Below are positions 1-7,968 of a stretch of DNA of 52,137 bases, one piece after another. The stretch lies in contig JAFRPB010000159.1 in NCBI GenBank assembly GCA_017429345.1, positions 1 through 52,137 of the forward strand, written 5' to 3'. This stretch comes from Clostridia bacterium (GTDB lineage Bacteria > Bacillota > Clostridia > Oscillospirales > Acutalibacteraceae). Made by a program: the position numbers and the translations under genes. Numbering within the stretch: the first letter of the stretch is position 1; every line of letters begins with the position of its first letter. The notes under the pieces were generated by a model. It was given only the letters and a program-made list of their open reading frames with translations. It did no database searches and was not told the DNA's origin.

Positions 1-140
1 CGGATTGCGCAGTAGATTTTTTCGTCAGATTGTACAGATTCTCCGCAGGCAACCTGACGGTTGGCAAGGAGAAGATGTGCAATATGACGGAACAAAGATC
101 AAGCAAGACGCGCATTCGTATTTGTGCGGTGTTGCCCTAA
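1..140. repeat. MITE-like dispersed repeat, copy 1 (cut by window edge)
   Basis: Bases 1-140 match 21981-22127 over nearly their whole length with a few substitutions. The right end TTGTGCGGTGTTGCCCTAA (122-140) is the terminal inverted repeat, whose left partner is visible only in the second copy. No ORF of transposase size is inside, so it would have to be moved in trans. It ends about 20 bp before the start of the dehydrogenase gene, so that gene's promoter may lie in or beyond the element. Confidence 0.8.
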
Positions 141-161
141 TATCGGAAAAGTGAGGTCATT

Positions 162-1160
162 ATGAAAATATTGATCGCCCCGCCCGACAACGCGGCGTTC
201 GCCCGCTATTTTCCAGTATCGCTCATCGAACGGCTGAAAGCGCTCGGCGAAGTCGAACGGAATCCCTTCGACCGTTCGTTTACCGCGGATGAGCTTTGCG
301 AGAGAATATCGGACGCCGATATTCTCATCACCCACTGGGGCACGCCGAAGATCGACGAAAACATTCTGAAAAACGCGAAACAACTCCGTCTTGTCGCGCA
401 CGCGGCGGGGTCGGTCGCAAATATCGCGAGCGAGGCGCTTTATCGGCGGGAGATCCCCGTGATCAGCGCGAATCCCGTGATGGCGCGGTACGTCGCCGAG
501 AGCGTGCTCGGGTATATGATCGCGGCGACGCACCGTTTTGCGCAGACGGACGCGATCGTGCGTTCGGGTGGATGGGACAAACTCGAAGATCTGCAAAGCT
601 CGCTGTTCGGCGCGCGGATCGGGCTTGTCGGTCTGGGCTCCGTGGGCAGGAATTTACTCGACCTGCTCTCCCCTTTTCATTGCGCGGTATCGGTTTTTGA
701 TCCGTATCTGCCTCAGAACGCGCTCGACCGGTGGGATCTAGCACGGCGCTGCGACTTTGAGACCGCGATGCGGCAGCCGATCGTCTCGGTCCACGCCTCA
801 AAAACGCCCGAAACATATCATATGATCGACCGGGAGGCGCTCGCGCTGCTGCCCCCCGGAGCGGTTCTGATCAATTCCGCCCGGGGATCGATCATAGATA
901 CCGAAACGCTTGTCGCCGTTCTGAAAGAAAAAAAGATCTACGCGGTGCTCGACGTATACGAAAAAGAGGGCGCGGGCAATGTTCCGGCAGAGCTGCTCGC
1001 TTTTACGGAAAACACGCTGTTGCAGCCGCATACGGCGGCGGTCGCCGCGGGATCGAAGATGACCGAGGCGATCATTGACGATATCGGGCGGTTCGTTCGC
1101 GGAGAACCGCTTCGGCTGCGCGTGAGCCGCAGTCAATTTCAGCTGATGACACAGGAGTGA
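162..1160 (+). CDS. D-2-hydroxyacid dehydrogenase (NAD-dependent)
   Basis: This 332-residue cytoplasmic oxidoreductase belongs to the D-isomer-specific 2-hydroxyacid dehydrogenase family, which interconverts 2-hydroxy and 2-keto acids with NAD(P). A Rossmann motif GLGSVG lies at residues 157-162. The family signature LINSARGSIID follows at about 236-246 and contains the substrate-binding Arg241. A glutamate in the VYEKEG stretch and His290 (QPHTAA) complete the catalytic set. Length is normal. The ATG follows a GTGAGGTC ribosome site. The stop is 4 bp before the next gene, so the two are probably co-transcribed. The substrate cannot be read from the sequence; pairing with an isomerase-like gene suggests sugar-acid metabolism (inference). 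Confidence 0.93.
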   Translation: MKILIAPPDNAAFARYFPVSLIERLKALGEVERNPFDRSFTADELCERISDADILITHWGTPKIDENILKNAKQLRLVAHAAGSVANIASEALYRREIPVISANPVMARYVAESVLGYMIAATHRFAQTDAIVRSGGWDKLEDLQSSLFGARIGLVGLGSVGRNLLDLLSPFHCAVSVFDPYLPQNALDRWDLARRCDFETAMRQPIVSVHASKTPETYHMIDREALALLPPGAVLINSARGSIIDTETLVAVLKEKKIYAVLDVYEKEGAGNVPAELLAFTENTLLQPHTAAVAAGSKMTEAIIDDIGRFVRGEPLRLRVSRSQFQLMTQE

Positions 1161-1164
1161 TGAT

Positions 1165-1941
1165 ATGAAACTCGCATTTTCGACACTGGGCTGCCCCGAC
1201 TGGACGCTGAAGCACGCGATCGGACAGGCAAAAAATCTCGGAGTTCAGGCGATCGAGATCCGGGGGATCAGAGACCGCCTGCGTTCGGATACGATCGAAG
1301 AGCTGCTGCCGGAACACCGCGCCGCCATATTGCGGTACGCCGGGGAAAACGGGATCGACTTCTGCTGTCTCGGCGCCTCCGCGTCGTTTCACGAAAAGGA
1401 GAAACGCGCCGAGAACAGAGAGGAAGCGCTCTCGACGGCGCGCCTCGCCTCGGCGTGCGGGATCCCGTACGTCCGCGTTTTCGGGAATAACCTTGTGACG
1501 GACGACGAAGACGCGGAGATCGCCGATATCGCCGGGCAGATCCGGATTCTCTGCGAAAAAGCGCAGGGTTACAATGTGAAGATCCTGCTCGAGGTCCACG
1601 GGGATTTCAACACCTCGGACAGGATCCTGAAAACCGCCGGATATGTCGGACACGAAAACTTCGGGATCATATGGGATATCCAGCACAGCCGCGAGGACCC
1701 CGCGCGTTTCTGGGAGCGGACGAAGCATCTTATCCGCCATATACATATAAAAGACAGCATACAGACGAAACTGTGCAATACGGGAGAGGGAGATCTGCCT
1801 GTCGCAGAGATCGTCCGCATGCTGGAACAGGACGGATATGACGGATATTACAGCCTCGAGTGGGAAAAGCGGTGGCATCCCGAGCTTCGCGCGCCGGAAG
1901 AGGAATTCCCGGCGTACGTAAGATTTATGTCGGCGCTGTAA
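1165..1941 (+). CDS. sugar phosphate isomerase/epimerase family protein (xylose isomerase-like TIM barrel)
   Basis: The 258-residue protein begins MKLAFSTLGCPDW, a typical first strand of the AP endonuclease 2/xylose isomerase-like TIM-barrel family. It carries the family metal-ligand pattern: LLEVHGDF near residue 140, IIWDIQHS near 170, HIHIKDS near 192 and a C-terminal YYSLEWEKRW (Glu ligand). Such proteins isomerise or epimerise sugars or inositols using a divalent metal. An AGGAGTG ribosome site overlaps the end of the upstream dehydrogenase gene, so a two-gene operon is likely. Exact substrate unknown. Confidence 0.9.
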   Translation: MKLAFSTLGCPDWTLKHAIGQAKNLGVQAIEIRGIRDRLRSDTIEELLPEHRAAILRYAGENGIDFCCLGASASFHEKEKRAENREEALSTARLASACGIPYVRVFGNNLVTDDEDAEIADIAGQIRILCEKAQGYNVKILLEVHGDFNTSDRILKTAGYVGHENFGIIWDIQHSREDPARFWERTKHLIRHIHIKDSIQTKLCNTGEGDLPVAEIVRMLEQDGYDGYYSLEWEKRWHPELRAPEEEFPAYVRFMSAL

Positions 1942-1967
1942 CCGACAGACAACTTAACTGTAATCCA

Positions 1968-2096
1968 AGTCGCTGCGCGACTTCCGACATTCCTCATTAT
2001 AAAAAATCTCCGATCTCCGCTCTCCGAACTCCGCTCTGAATCTCGTCGCGCAGCGACTTCCGACGCTTCACACTTCACTCTCCACACTCCACACTG
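1968..2096. repeat. Degenerate heptamer repeat tract with two small palindromes
   Basis: This gap between convergent genes has a seven-base period. Bases 2006-2040 are five units of the type ATCTCCG, CTCTCCG, AACTCCG; bases 2066-2096 are four units of the type CTTCACA, CTCCACA plus a remnant. The palindromes AAGTCGCTGCGCGACTT (1968-1984) and GTCGCGCAGCGAC (2045-2057) precede the two runs, and each is followed by TTCCGAC. No coding potential is seen. Confidence 0.75.
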
Positions 2097-2142
2097 AAAA
2101 AAACAGGCAAAATCGGCGGCAGCGCCCCTCGGGACGCTGCCG
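2097..2142 (-). terminator. Rho-independent terminator of the giant secreted protein gene
   Basis: Arms CGGCAGCG (2117-2124) and CGCTGCCG (2135-2142) close a loop that itself pairs CCC with GGG. On the minus strand the hairpin is followed by a TTTT and then a run of seven T (complement of 2097-2103). It lies about 55 bp after the stop of the minus-strand gene. Confidence 0.8.
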
Positions 2143-2197
2143 CGTTGTTGTGTTGTCTGTCGGTTGGATCTTGCCATACGGCGAAGAAATCAAGACG

Positions 2198-5100
2198 TTA
2201 TTTGATCGTGAACGTCTTTTCCACCGTACCCTTGTAATTGCCCGTGCCGGTGATCGTGACCGTATAGGTCCCCTTCGCCTTGCAGCCGGCGGAATACGTC
2301 ACGGTGTAGCTCGTGCCCTCGGTCAGGACCGCGCCCGCTGCGTTCTTCACGGTCACGGTCGGCTTCTGCACCTTGCCGTTGTAGGTAAAGCTCGTCGCGG
2401 AAAGGGTCACGTTCGCCGCCTTCAGCGTCTGCGCTGTGATCTTAAAGGTCTTGCTCACGCTGCCCTTGTAATTCCCCGTGCCGGTCACGGTGACGGTGTA
2501 GCTCCCGACGGCCTTGCAGCCGGAGGAATACGCGACGGTGTAATGCGTGCCCTCGGTCAGGACCGCACCCGCGGCGTTCTTCACGGTCACGGTCGGCTTC
2601 TGGACTTTGGCGTTATAGACGAAGCTCGTCGCCGAAAGCGTGATATTTGCTGCGTCGAGCGGCTGCGCCGTGATCTTGAAGATCTTGCTCACGCTGCCCT
2701 TGTAATTCCCCGTGCCGGTAACAGTGACGGTATACGTTCCCGCCGCCTTGCAGCCGGCGGAATACGTAACCGTGTAATGCGTGTCCGCGGTCAGCTTTGC
2801 CCCGGCGGCGTTCTTCACCGTGACGGTCGGCTTCTGCACCTTCGCGTTGTAGACGAAGCTCGCTGCCGAAAGCGTGACGTTTGCCGCGTCGAGCGGCTGC
2901 GCCGTGATCTTGAAGGTCTTGCTCACGCTGCCCTTGTAATTCCCCGTGCCGGTGACGGTGACGGTGTACGAGCCCACAGCCTTGCAGCCGGCGGAACACG
3001 TGACCGTGTAATGCGTGTCCGCGGTCAGCTTTGCCCCGGTGGCGTTCTTCACGGTGACGGTGGGTTTCTGCGCCTTCGCGTTGTAGACAAAGCTCGTCGC
3101 CGAAAGCGTAACGCTTGCCGCGTCGAGCGGCTGCGCCGTGATCCTGAAGGTCTTGCTCACGCTGCCCGCGTAATTGCCCGTGCCGGTGACGGTCACGGTG
3201 TACGAGCCCACGGCCTTGCAGCCTTCGGAATAGGCGACCGTATAGTGCGTATCCTCGGTCAGCTTTGCCCCCGCGGCGTTCTTCACGGTGACGGTGGGCT
3301 TCTGCGTCTTCACGTTATAGACGAAGCTCGTCGCCGAAAGCGTAATGTTCGCGCTGTCGAGCGGCTGCGCCGTGATCTTGAAGGTCTTGCTCACGCTGCC
3401 CGCGTAATTGCCCGTGCCGGTGACGGTCACGGTGTACGAGCCCACGGCCTTGCAGCCTTCGGAATAGGCGACCGTATAGTGCGTATCCTCGGTCAGCTTT
3501 GCCCCGGCGGCGTTCTTCACGGTGACGGTCGGTTTCTGCGCCTTTGCATTGTAGACGAAGCTCGCATCCGAAAGCGTGATGTTCGCCGCCTTGAGCGTCT
3601 GTTTCGTGATTTTATAGGTCTTGCTGACCGTGCCGGAATAATAGCTGCCCGCCGCGGTCACGGTCACGGTATAGGTGCCGGGCGACTTGCTGCTTTCGTC
3701 CGACCAGGTCAGTGTATAGCTCGTGCCCTCGGTCAGCGTCTTGCCCGCGGCGTTCTTCACGGTAACGGTCGGCTTCTGCACTTTGGCATTATAGACGAAG
3801 CTCGACGCCGAAAGCGTGATATTTGCAGCGGCGAGGGACTGCTTCGCGATCTTGTAGGTCTTCTTCACCGTGCCGGAGTAATAGTTCCCCGCTGCCGTCA
3901 CGGTCACGGTATAGGTGCCGGGCGCTTTGCTGTTCTCGTTCGACCATGTCAGGGTGTACGCTGAATCCAGCGCGAGCGTCTTGCCCGAAGCGTTCTTCAC
4001 GGTGACGGTCGGCTTCTGCACCGCGCCGCTGTAGGTGAAGCTTTCCGCCGAAAGCGTGATATTCGCCGCGGCAAGAGGCTGCTTCGCGATCGTGTAGGTC
4101 TTGCTCGCCGAACCGGAGAAGTTGCTGCCCGTTCCGGTCACAGTCACGGTGTAGGTGCCGGGCGTCTTGCTGCTCTCGTTCGACCACGTCAGGGTGTAAT
4201 GCGTACCCTCGGTCAGCTTTGTCCCCGCGGCGTTCTTCACGGTCACGGTCGGCTTCTGCACTTTGCCGTTGTAGGTGAAGCTCGCTGCCGAAAGCGTGAT
4301 GTTTGCAGCGGCAAGCGGCTGCTTCGAGATCGTATAGGTCTTGCTTATCGAGCCGGAGTAATAGTTCCCCGCGGCCGTCACGGTCACGGTATAGGTCCCG
4401 GGAGCCTTGCTGTTTTCGTTCGACCAGGTCAGCGTGTAGCTCGTGCCCTCGGTCAGTTTTGTTCCGGCGGCGTTCTTCACGGTGACGGTCGGCTTCTGTA
4501 CCGCGCTGTTGTAAGTGAAGCTCGTCGCCGAAAGCGTGATATTCGCCGCGGCAAGAGGCTGCTTCGCGATCGTGTAGGTCTTGCTCGCCGAACCGGAATA
4601 GTTGCTGCCCGCTGCCGTCACGGTCACGGTATAGGTGCCGGGCGCCTTGCTGTTCTCGTTCGACCAGGTCAGCGTGTAGCTCGTGCCTTCGGTCAGCTTT
4701 GTGCCTGCGGCGTTCTTTACGGTAACTGTGGGTTGCTGCACCGCGCCGTTATAGGTGAAGCTCGTCGCCGAAAGCGTGATATTCGCCGCATCCAAGACCT
4801 GCTTTTTGATCGTATAGTTCTTTTTCGCCGAATTGGTATAATTCCCCTTTCCTATCACGGTCACGGTATAGCTGCCGGCTGCCTTGCTGTTCGCGTTCGA
4901 ATACGTCACGGTGTAGTGCGTGCCTTCGGTCAGCGTCTTGCCGAAAATGTCCTTCACGGTAACGGTCGGTTTCTGCACCGCGCCGTTGTAGGTGAAGCTC
5001 GCAGCAGAAAGGGTGACATTCTTACTCTCCAGGAGTTGCTTTATGATATTATAGCTTTTGCTCGTCGAGCCGGAATAAAGCGTTCCCGCACCGGTCACGG

Positions 5101-7936
5101 TAACGGTGTAGTAGCCGGCATCCCTGCTGTTCGCGTTCGACCAGGTCAGGGTGTAATCCGTTCCCTCTGTCAGGACCTTACCCGTGGAATCCTTCACGGT
5201 GACTGTCGGTTTCTGCACATAACCGTTATAGGAGAAGCTCGGATCGGAAAGCGTCACGCTGTCGATCTTCGGAATGCTCTCGGTTCTCGTCTCGCTGCAA
5301 ATGCCGCAGGTGAAGGTCTTAACGCCGTCTTCGGTGAACGTCGCCTTTTGCGTTACAGTCCCGTTGTCCCATTCGTGTCCGGGACATACGAGAGGCGCGG
5401 TGATCCAGCCGGTCATGGTCTCATAGTACTCTGCCCACTCCTCGTCGTCCGGATCGATCAGTTCATCCCAATAGTAGAATGCGAAACGGGTCTCGCCGGC
5501 CTTCGTATAGATCCAGACCTCAATATCTTCGGCAAGATCGGCGTCCTCCTCCGGAACGACCAGATAATATCTCTGATAAGAGGGTTCCTCGGTCAGCATA
5601 TAATACGGTCCGCCGCAGATATCGCAGACGCCGTCATCGTCGTCGTCGTCACAGTGCGCATCAATATACTTCAAACCGTAGGCAGGCAGCTCTCTGAGAT
5701 ACAGCGCCGCGATCAGCTCACTGGCGTCATAGAACAGGAACTTATTGCACTGATTGCAATAGTAACAAGTGCAGTATTGTAAGTCGGGATCCGCGTCGGC
5801 AGAGATGAATACGGTATCGTGGACGGGCTTGATGTGGGAGTTCGAATAAAGCTCGACGTCTTTATGCGTGCAGACGAATTCGACGCCGTGCTGTCTGAGG
5901 AACGAATAATCGAAATCACCGCTCTCAGTCCCCGTTTCCGGTACGTAAGGACACTGCCAGTAATCATCCGCCAGAATGGTGCTGCCGTCGGGGCTGATCG
6001 CCCAGACGCTGTCCTCCAGATTGACGACCCAGTACTCATAGGCTTCGGACGTAGCTGCGCGCATTCCGTCAAGATCATAATAGTACTGACCTGCTTCCAG
6101 CGCGTCGCTGTCTTCTGTCGGCAGCGGGTAGAAAGCTTCCTCCGTATAAGGATTATAATATCTGACGGCGGGAAGGATGAAGTCGTAATAGGGCTCCAGC
6201 ATCTCGGGGGTAACGATCGAGAATACGTCGTAATACGCGGCAAGCCGCTGGAAGCGGTCGATACAGAGCGTTTTTTCACGCAGCCGGGCAAGCGCGGCGT
6301 CGTATAATTCCTGACGCTCCGCATCTGTCGGCGCCGGACCGGAACGGCTTGCAAGATACGCTTCAAAGAAGGCTTCAAAGTCGATATACCAGCCGCCCCA
6401 ATCAAGCGTCTCGGCAGGCGTCTCGCCCTGCGCGATCACGGCAAGCTCCCGGAAGCCCTCCGTCGGAACGTCGCCGTGCTGCCGCAGCCACATGAATGTC
6501 CAGTCATGTTTTATTAATCTCTGCATCCCGAGATCGCCCAGATCCGCCATGATCAGATTTTTATTGCAGCTGAGGTAGTACGTCGCGCTGCGGTAAGCCT
6601 GCCGTTCGGAAGCTTTCAGGTATGAGTCGGACAGGAGCATCCTGTCCACGTCGAACCAGTAGTCGCCGAATGCCAGCGCGTCGCTGTCTTCCGTGGGGAT
6701 CGGGCTGAAGCACGCCGGTGCGTCCTGACCTTTGACGCGCAGGTAGAACGAGCAGAAAGTTCCAATGCGGGAATCGCGGTTTTGGTGATAAGCAAAGTCA
6801 GGATTCGCGATACGCAGGAAGGAGCCGTCATCGGCAAGGCGGACCGTCGCCTCGCGGTACTGTTGGGCTTCCGCATCGGACATATCCTCCAGGTCCTGAT
6901 ACGCCGCGACCAGACCTTCCATATCGAACCAGTAATCGCCGTCGGCAAGACCTTCGTCGGAGAAAGGCAGCGCTTCGCCGAGCCCGGGCATGATCTTCAG
7001 GTACTTCGCAAACATCGGTTCTTCTGCAAAAACGTGAATTTCCTGGAAAGGATAACCGCGCAGCTGTACCGCGTCATACTTGTTGCAAATTTCGACGGCG
7101 AGACCGGAGTCGTAAATGTGCTGACCCGTTTCTTCCGCCAGCGCTTCGCAATCGTAATAATACTCACCCGGCTGAGCATTCTCCGTGGAATTCTGGATGT
7201 AAACGCTGAAAAAGTGATTATGATTCGGGATAACGCTGAGCTGATACAGGTACCGGAAAACGGGATCGGGAACCAAATTGTCGGAAAGATAAGACAGCGA
7301 ATAGTCGAGCACAGAGTTCCCGCAGATCATACGGAGCATGCCCGTATCTTTATTGACGTAAAACTTTGCGTTCCGCACTGCCTGCTCCGCAGCAGCGTAG
7401 TATTGGGACGAGGAATCAAAATCACTGAGTCTGTCGTTAAGATACCCGGGTCTGTTGATCCAGTAATCGCCCTCCGAAAGTCCGGCAGGCGTAAACGGAA
7501 CGTAGGTAAAGCCCTCGGTAGGATCGCCCTCGCCGGGAGTATGCAGCGTAAGCCAGGAAAATTCCTCGTTCCAGCGCTCGAACTCCTGTTCCTCGTCGTA
7601 TCCTGTTACCATAACGGCGCCGCAGTGACTGCAATACCGGAACGAATAGCCTACGGCGTCAAAATAATCCGTAACCGACACGCCGTGATCGTTTTCATAG
7701 ATGGCGTCATAATAAGCGGGATAAGAAAGCCAGCACCGGTCTTCCCTTTCCTCGAACCCGATCTCATAGGTAAAATCGTGTTCGGAATACGCGGACGGGA
7801 AGAAGCACTCTTCTTCTGTCAGCTCCTGCGTTCCTTCGCTGTCGGCAAAGAGGTGCTGACAGGTCGGGCACCACCAGCACTCAATATTGCCGGATACGCC
7901 GCAGAGCGGGTCAGTAACCGGCGGAAAACGGAACAT
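2198..7936 (-). CDS. giant secreted repeat protein, 3' part (Cys-motif repeats, then 13 MBG-like repeats)
   Basis: This frame is the continuation of the gene starting at 10506 and is separated from it by an apparent frameshift near 8125. The reading frame is open well upstream of the ATG at 7936, and the extra residues (GLDSYKNAADYEPG onward) complete a FIVAR-like helix pair. The first half contains scattered CxxC pairs (CWWCPTC, CSHCG, CNQC, CDIC, CGIC) and degenerate repeats built around GDYWFD or GQYYYD, which I do not recognise. The second half is 13 tandem MBG-like beta repeats of 78-80 residues with the core VQKPTVTVKNAAG and YTVTVTGTGNY. It stops right at the last repeat, with no LPXTG, SLH or other familiar anchor. 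Probably an extracellular adhesin or structural protein (inference). Confidence 0.85.
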   Translation of the reverse strand: MFRFPPVTDPLCGVSGNIECWWCPTCQHLFADSEGTQELTEEECFFPSAYSEHDFTYEIGFEEREDRCWLSYPAYYDAIYENDHGVSVTDYFDAVGYSFRYCSHCGAVMVTGYDEEQEFERWNEEFSWLTLHTPGEGDPTEGFTYVPFTPAGLSEGDYWINRPGYLNDRLSDFDSSSQYYAAAEQAVRNAKFYVNKDTGMLRMICGNSVLDYSLSYLSDNLVPDPVFRYLYQLSVIPNHNHFFSVYIQNSTENAQPGEYYYDCEALAEETGQHIYDSGLAVEICNKYDAVQLRGYPFQEIHVFAEEPMFAKYLKIMPGLGEALPFSDEGLADGDYWFDMEGLVAAYQDLEDMSDAEAQQYREATVRLADDGSFLRIANPDFAYHQNRDSRIGTFCSFYLRVKGQDAPACFSPIPTEDSDALAFGDYWFDVDRMLLSDSYLKASERQAYRSATYYLSCNKNLIMADLGDLGMQRLIKHDWTFMWLRQHGDVPTEGFRELAVIAQGETPAETLDWGGWYIDFEAFFEAYLASRSGPAPTDAERQELYDAALARLREKTLCIDRFQRLAAYYDVFSIVTPEMLEPYYDFILPAVRYYNPYTEEAFYPLPTEDSDALEAGQYYYDLDGMRAATSEAYEYWVVNLEDSVWAISPDGSTILADDYWQCPYVPETGTESGDFDYSFLRQHGVEFVCTHKDVELYSNSHIKPVHDTVFISADADPDLQYCTCYYCNQCNKFLFYDASELIAALYLRELPAYGLKYIDAHCDDDDDDGVCDICGGPYYMLTEEPSYQRYYLVVPEEDADLAEDIEVWIYTKAGETRFAFYYWDELIDPDDEEWAEYYETMTGWITAPLVCPGHEWDNGTVTQKATFTEDGVKTFTCGICSETRTESIPKIDSVTLSDPSFSYNGYVQKPTVTVKDSTGKVLTEGTDYTLTWSNANSRDAGYYTVTVTGAGTLYSGSTSKSYNIIKQLLESKNVTLSAASFTYNGAVQKPTVTVKDIFGKTLTEGTHYTVTYSNANSKAAGSYTVTVIGKGNYTNSAKKNYTIKKQVLDAANITLSATSFTYNGAVQQPTVTVKNAAGTKLTEGTSYTLTWSNENSKAPGTYTVTVTAAGSNYSGSASKTYTIAKQPLAAANITLSATSFTYNSAVQKPTVTVKNAAGTKLTEGTSYTLTWSNENSKAPGTYTVTVTAAGNYYSGSISKTYTISKQPLAAANITLSAASFTYNGKVQKPTVTVKNAAGTKLTEGTHYTLTWSNESSKTPGTYTVTVTGTGSNFSGSASKTYTIAKQPLAAANITLSAESFTYSGAVQKPTVTVKNASGKTLALDSAYTLTWSNENSKAPGTYTVTVTAAGNYYSGTVKKTYKIAKQSLAAANITLSASSFVYNAKVQKPTVTVKNAAGKTLTEGTSYTLTWSDESSKSPGTYTVTVTAAGSYYSGTVSKTYKITKQTLKAANITLSDASFVYNAKAQKPTVTVKNAAGAKLTEDTHYTVAYSEGCKAVGSYTVTVTGTGNYAGSVSKTFKITAQPLDSANITLSATSFVYNVKTQKPTVTVKNAAGAKLTEDTHYTVAYSEGCKAVGSYTVTVTGTGNYAGSVSKTFRITAQPLDAASVTLSATSFVYNAKAQKPTVTVKNATGAKLTADTHYTVTCSAGCKAVGSYTVTVTGTGNYKGSVSKTFKITAQPLDAANVTLSAASFVYNAKVQKPTVTVKNAAGAKLTADTHYTVTYSAGCKAAGTYTVTVTGTGNYKGSVSKIFKITAQPLDAANITLSATSFVYNAKVQKPTVTVKNAAGAVLTEGTHYTVAYSSGCKAVGSYTVTVTGTGNYKGSVSKTFKITAQTLKAANVTLSATSFTYNGKVQKPTVTVKNAAGAVLTEGTSYTVTYSAGCKAKGTYTVTITGTGNYKGTVEKTFTIK
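2201..5263 (-). repeat. Array of 13 tandem MBG-like coding repeats
   Basis: Thirteen units of about 234-240 bp encode one beta-sandwich repeat each. Units 3-7 share a WSNENSKAPGTYTVTV type and are 80 residues long. Units 8-13 share a YSxGCKAVGSYTVTVTGTG type and are 78 residues. The first two are the most divergent. The array ends the protein. High identity between neighbours suggests recent duplication or gene conversion and makes assembly errors possible. The long antisense ORFs across this region are by-products of the repeat. Confidence 0.9.
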
Positions 7937-7968
7937 TCTGGGGTGCAGGCACGGGTCTTTGGTATCGA

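Noticed and set aside
2150-5782. Long plus-strand ORFs across the MBG repeat array
   Set aside because: They are antisense to a repeat protein with clear domain structure; periodic codon use keeps antisense frames open. Their translations are Arg/His/Gly-rich and repeat with the same period.
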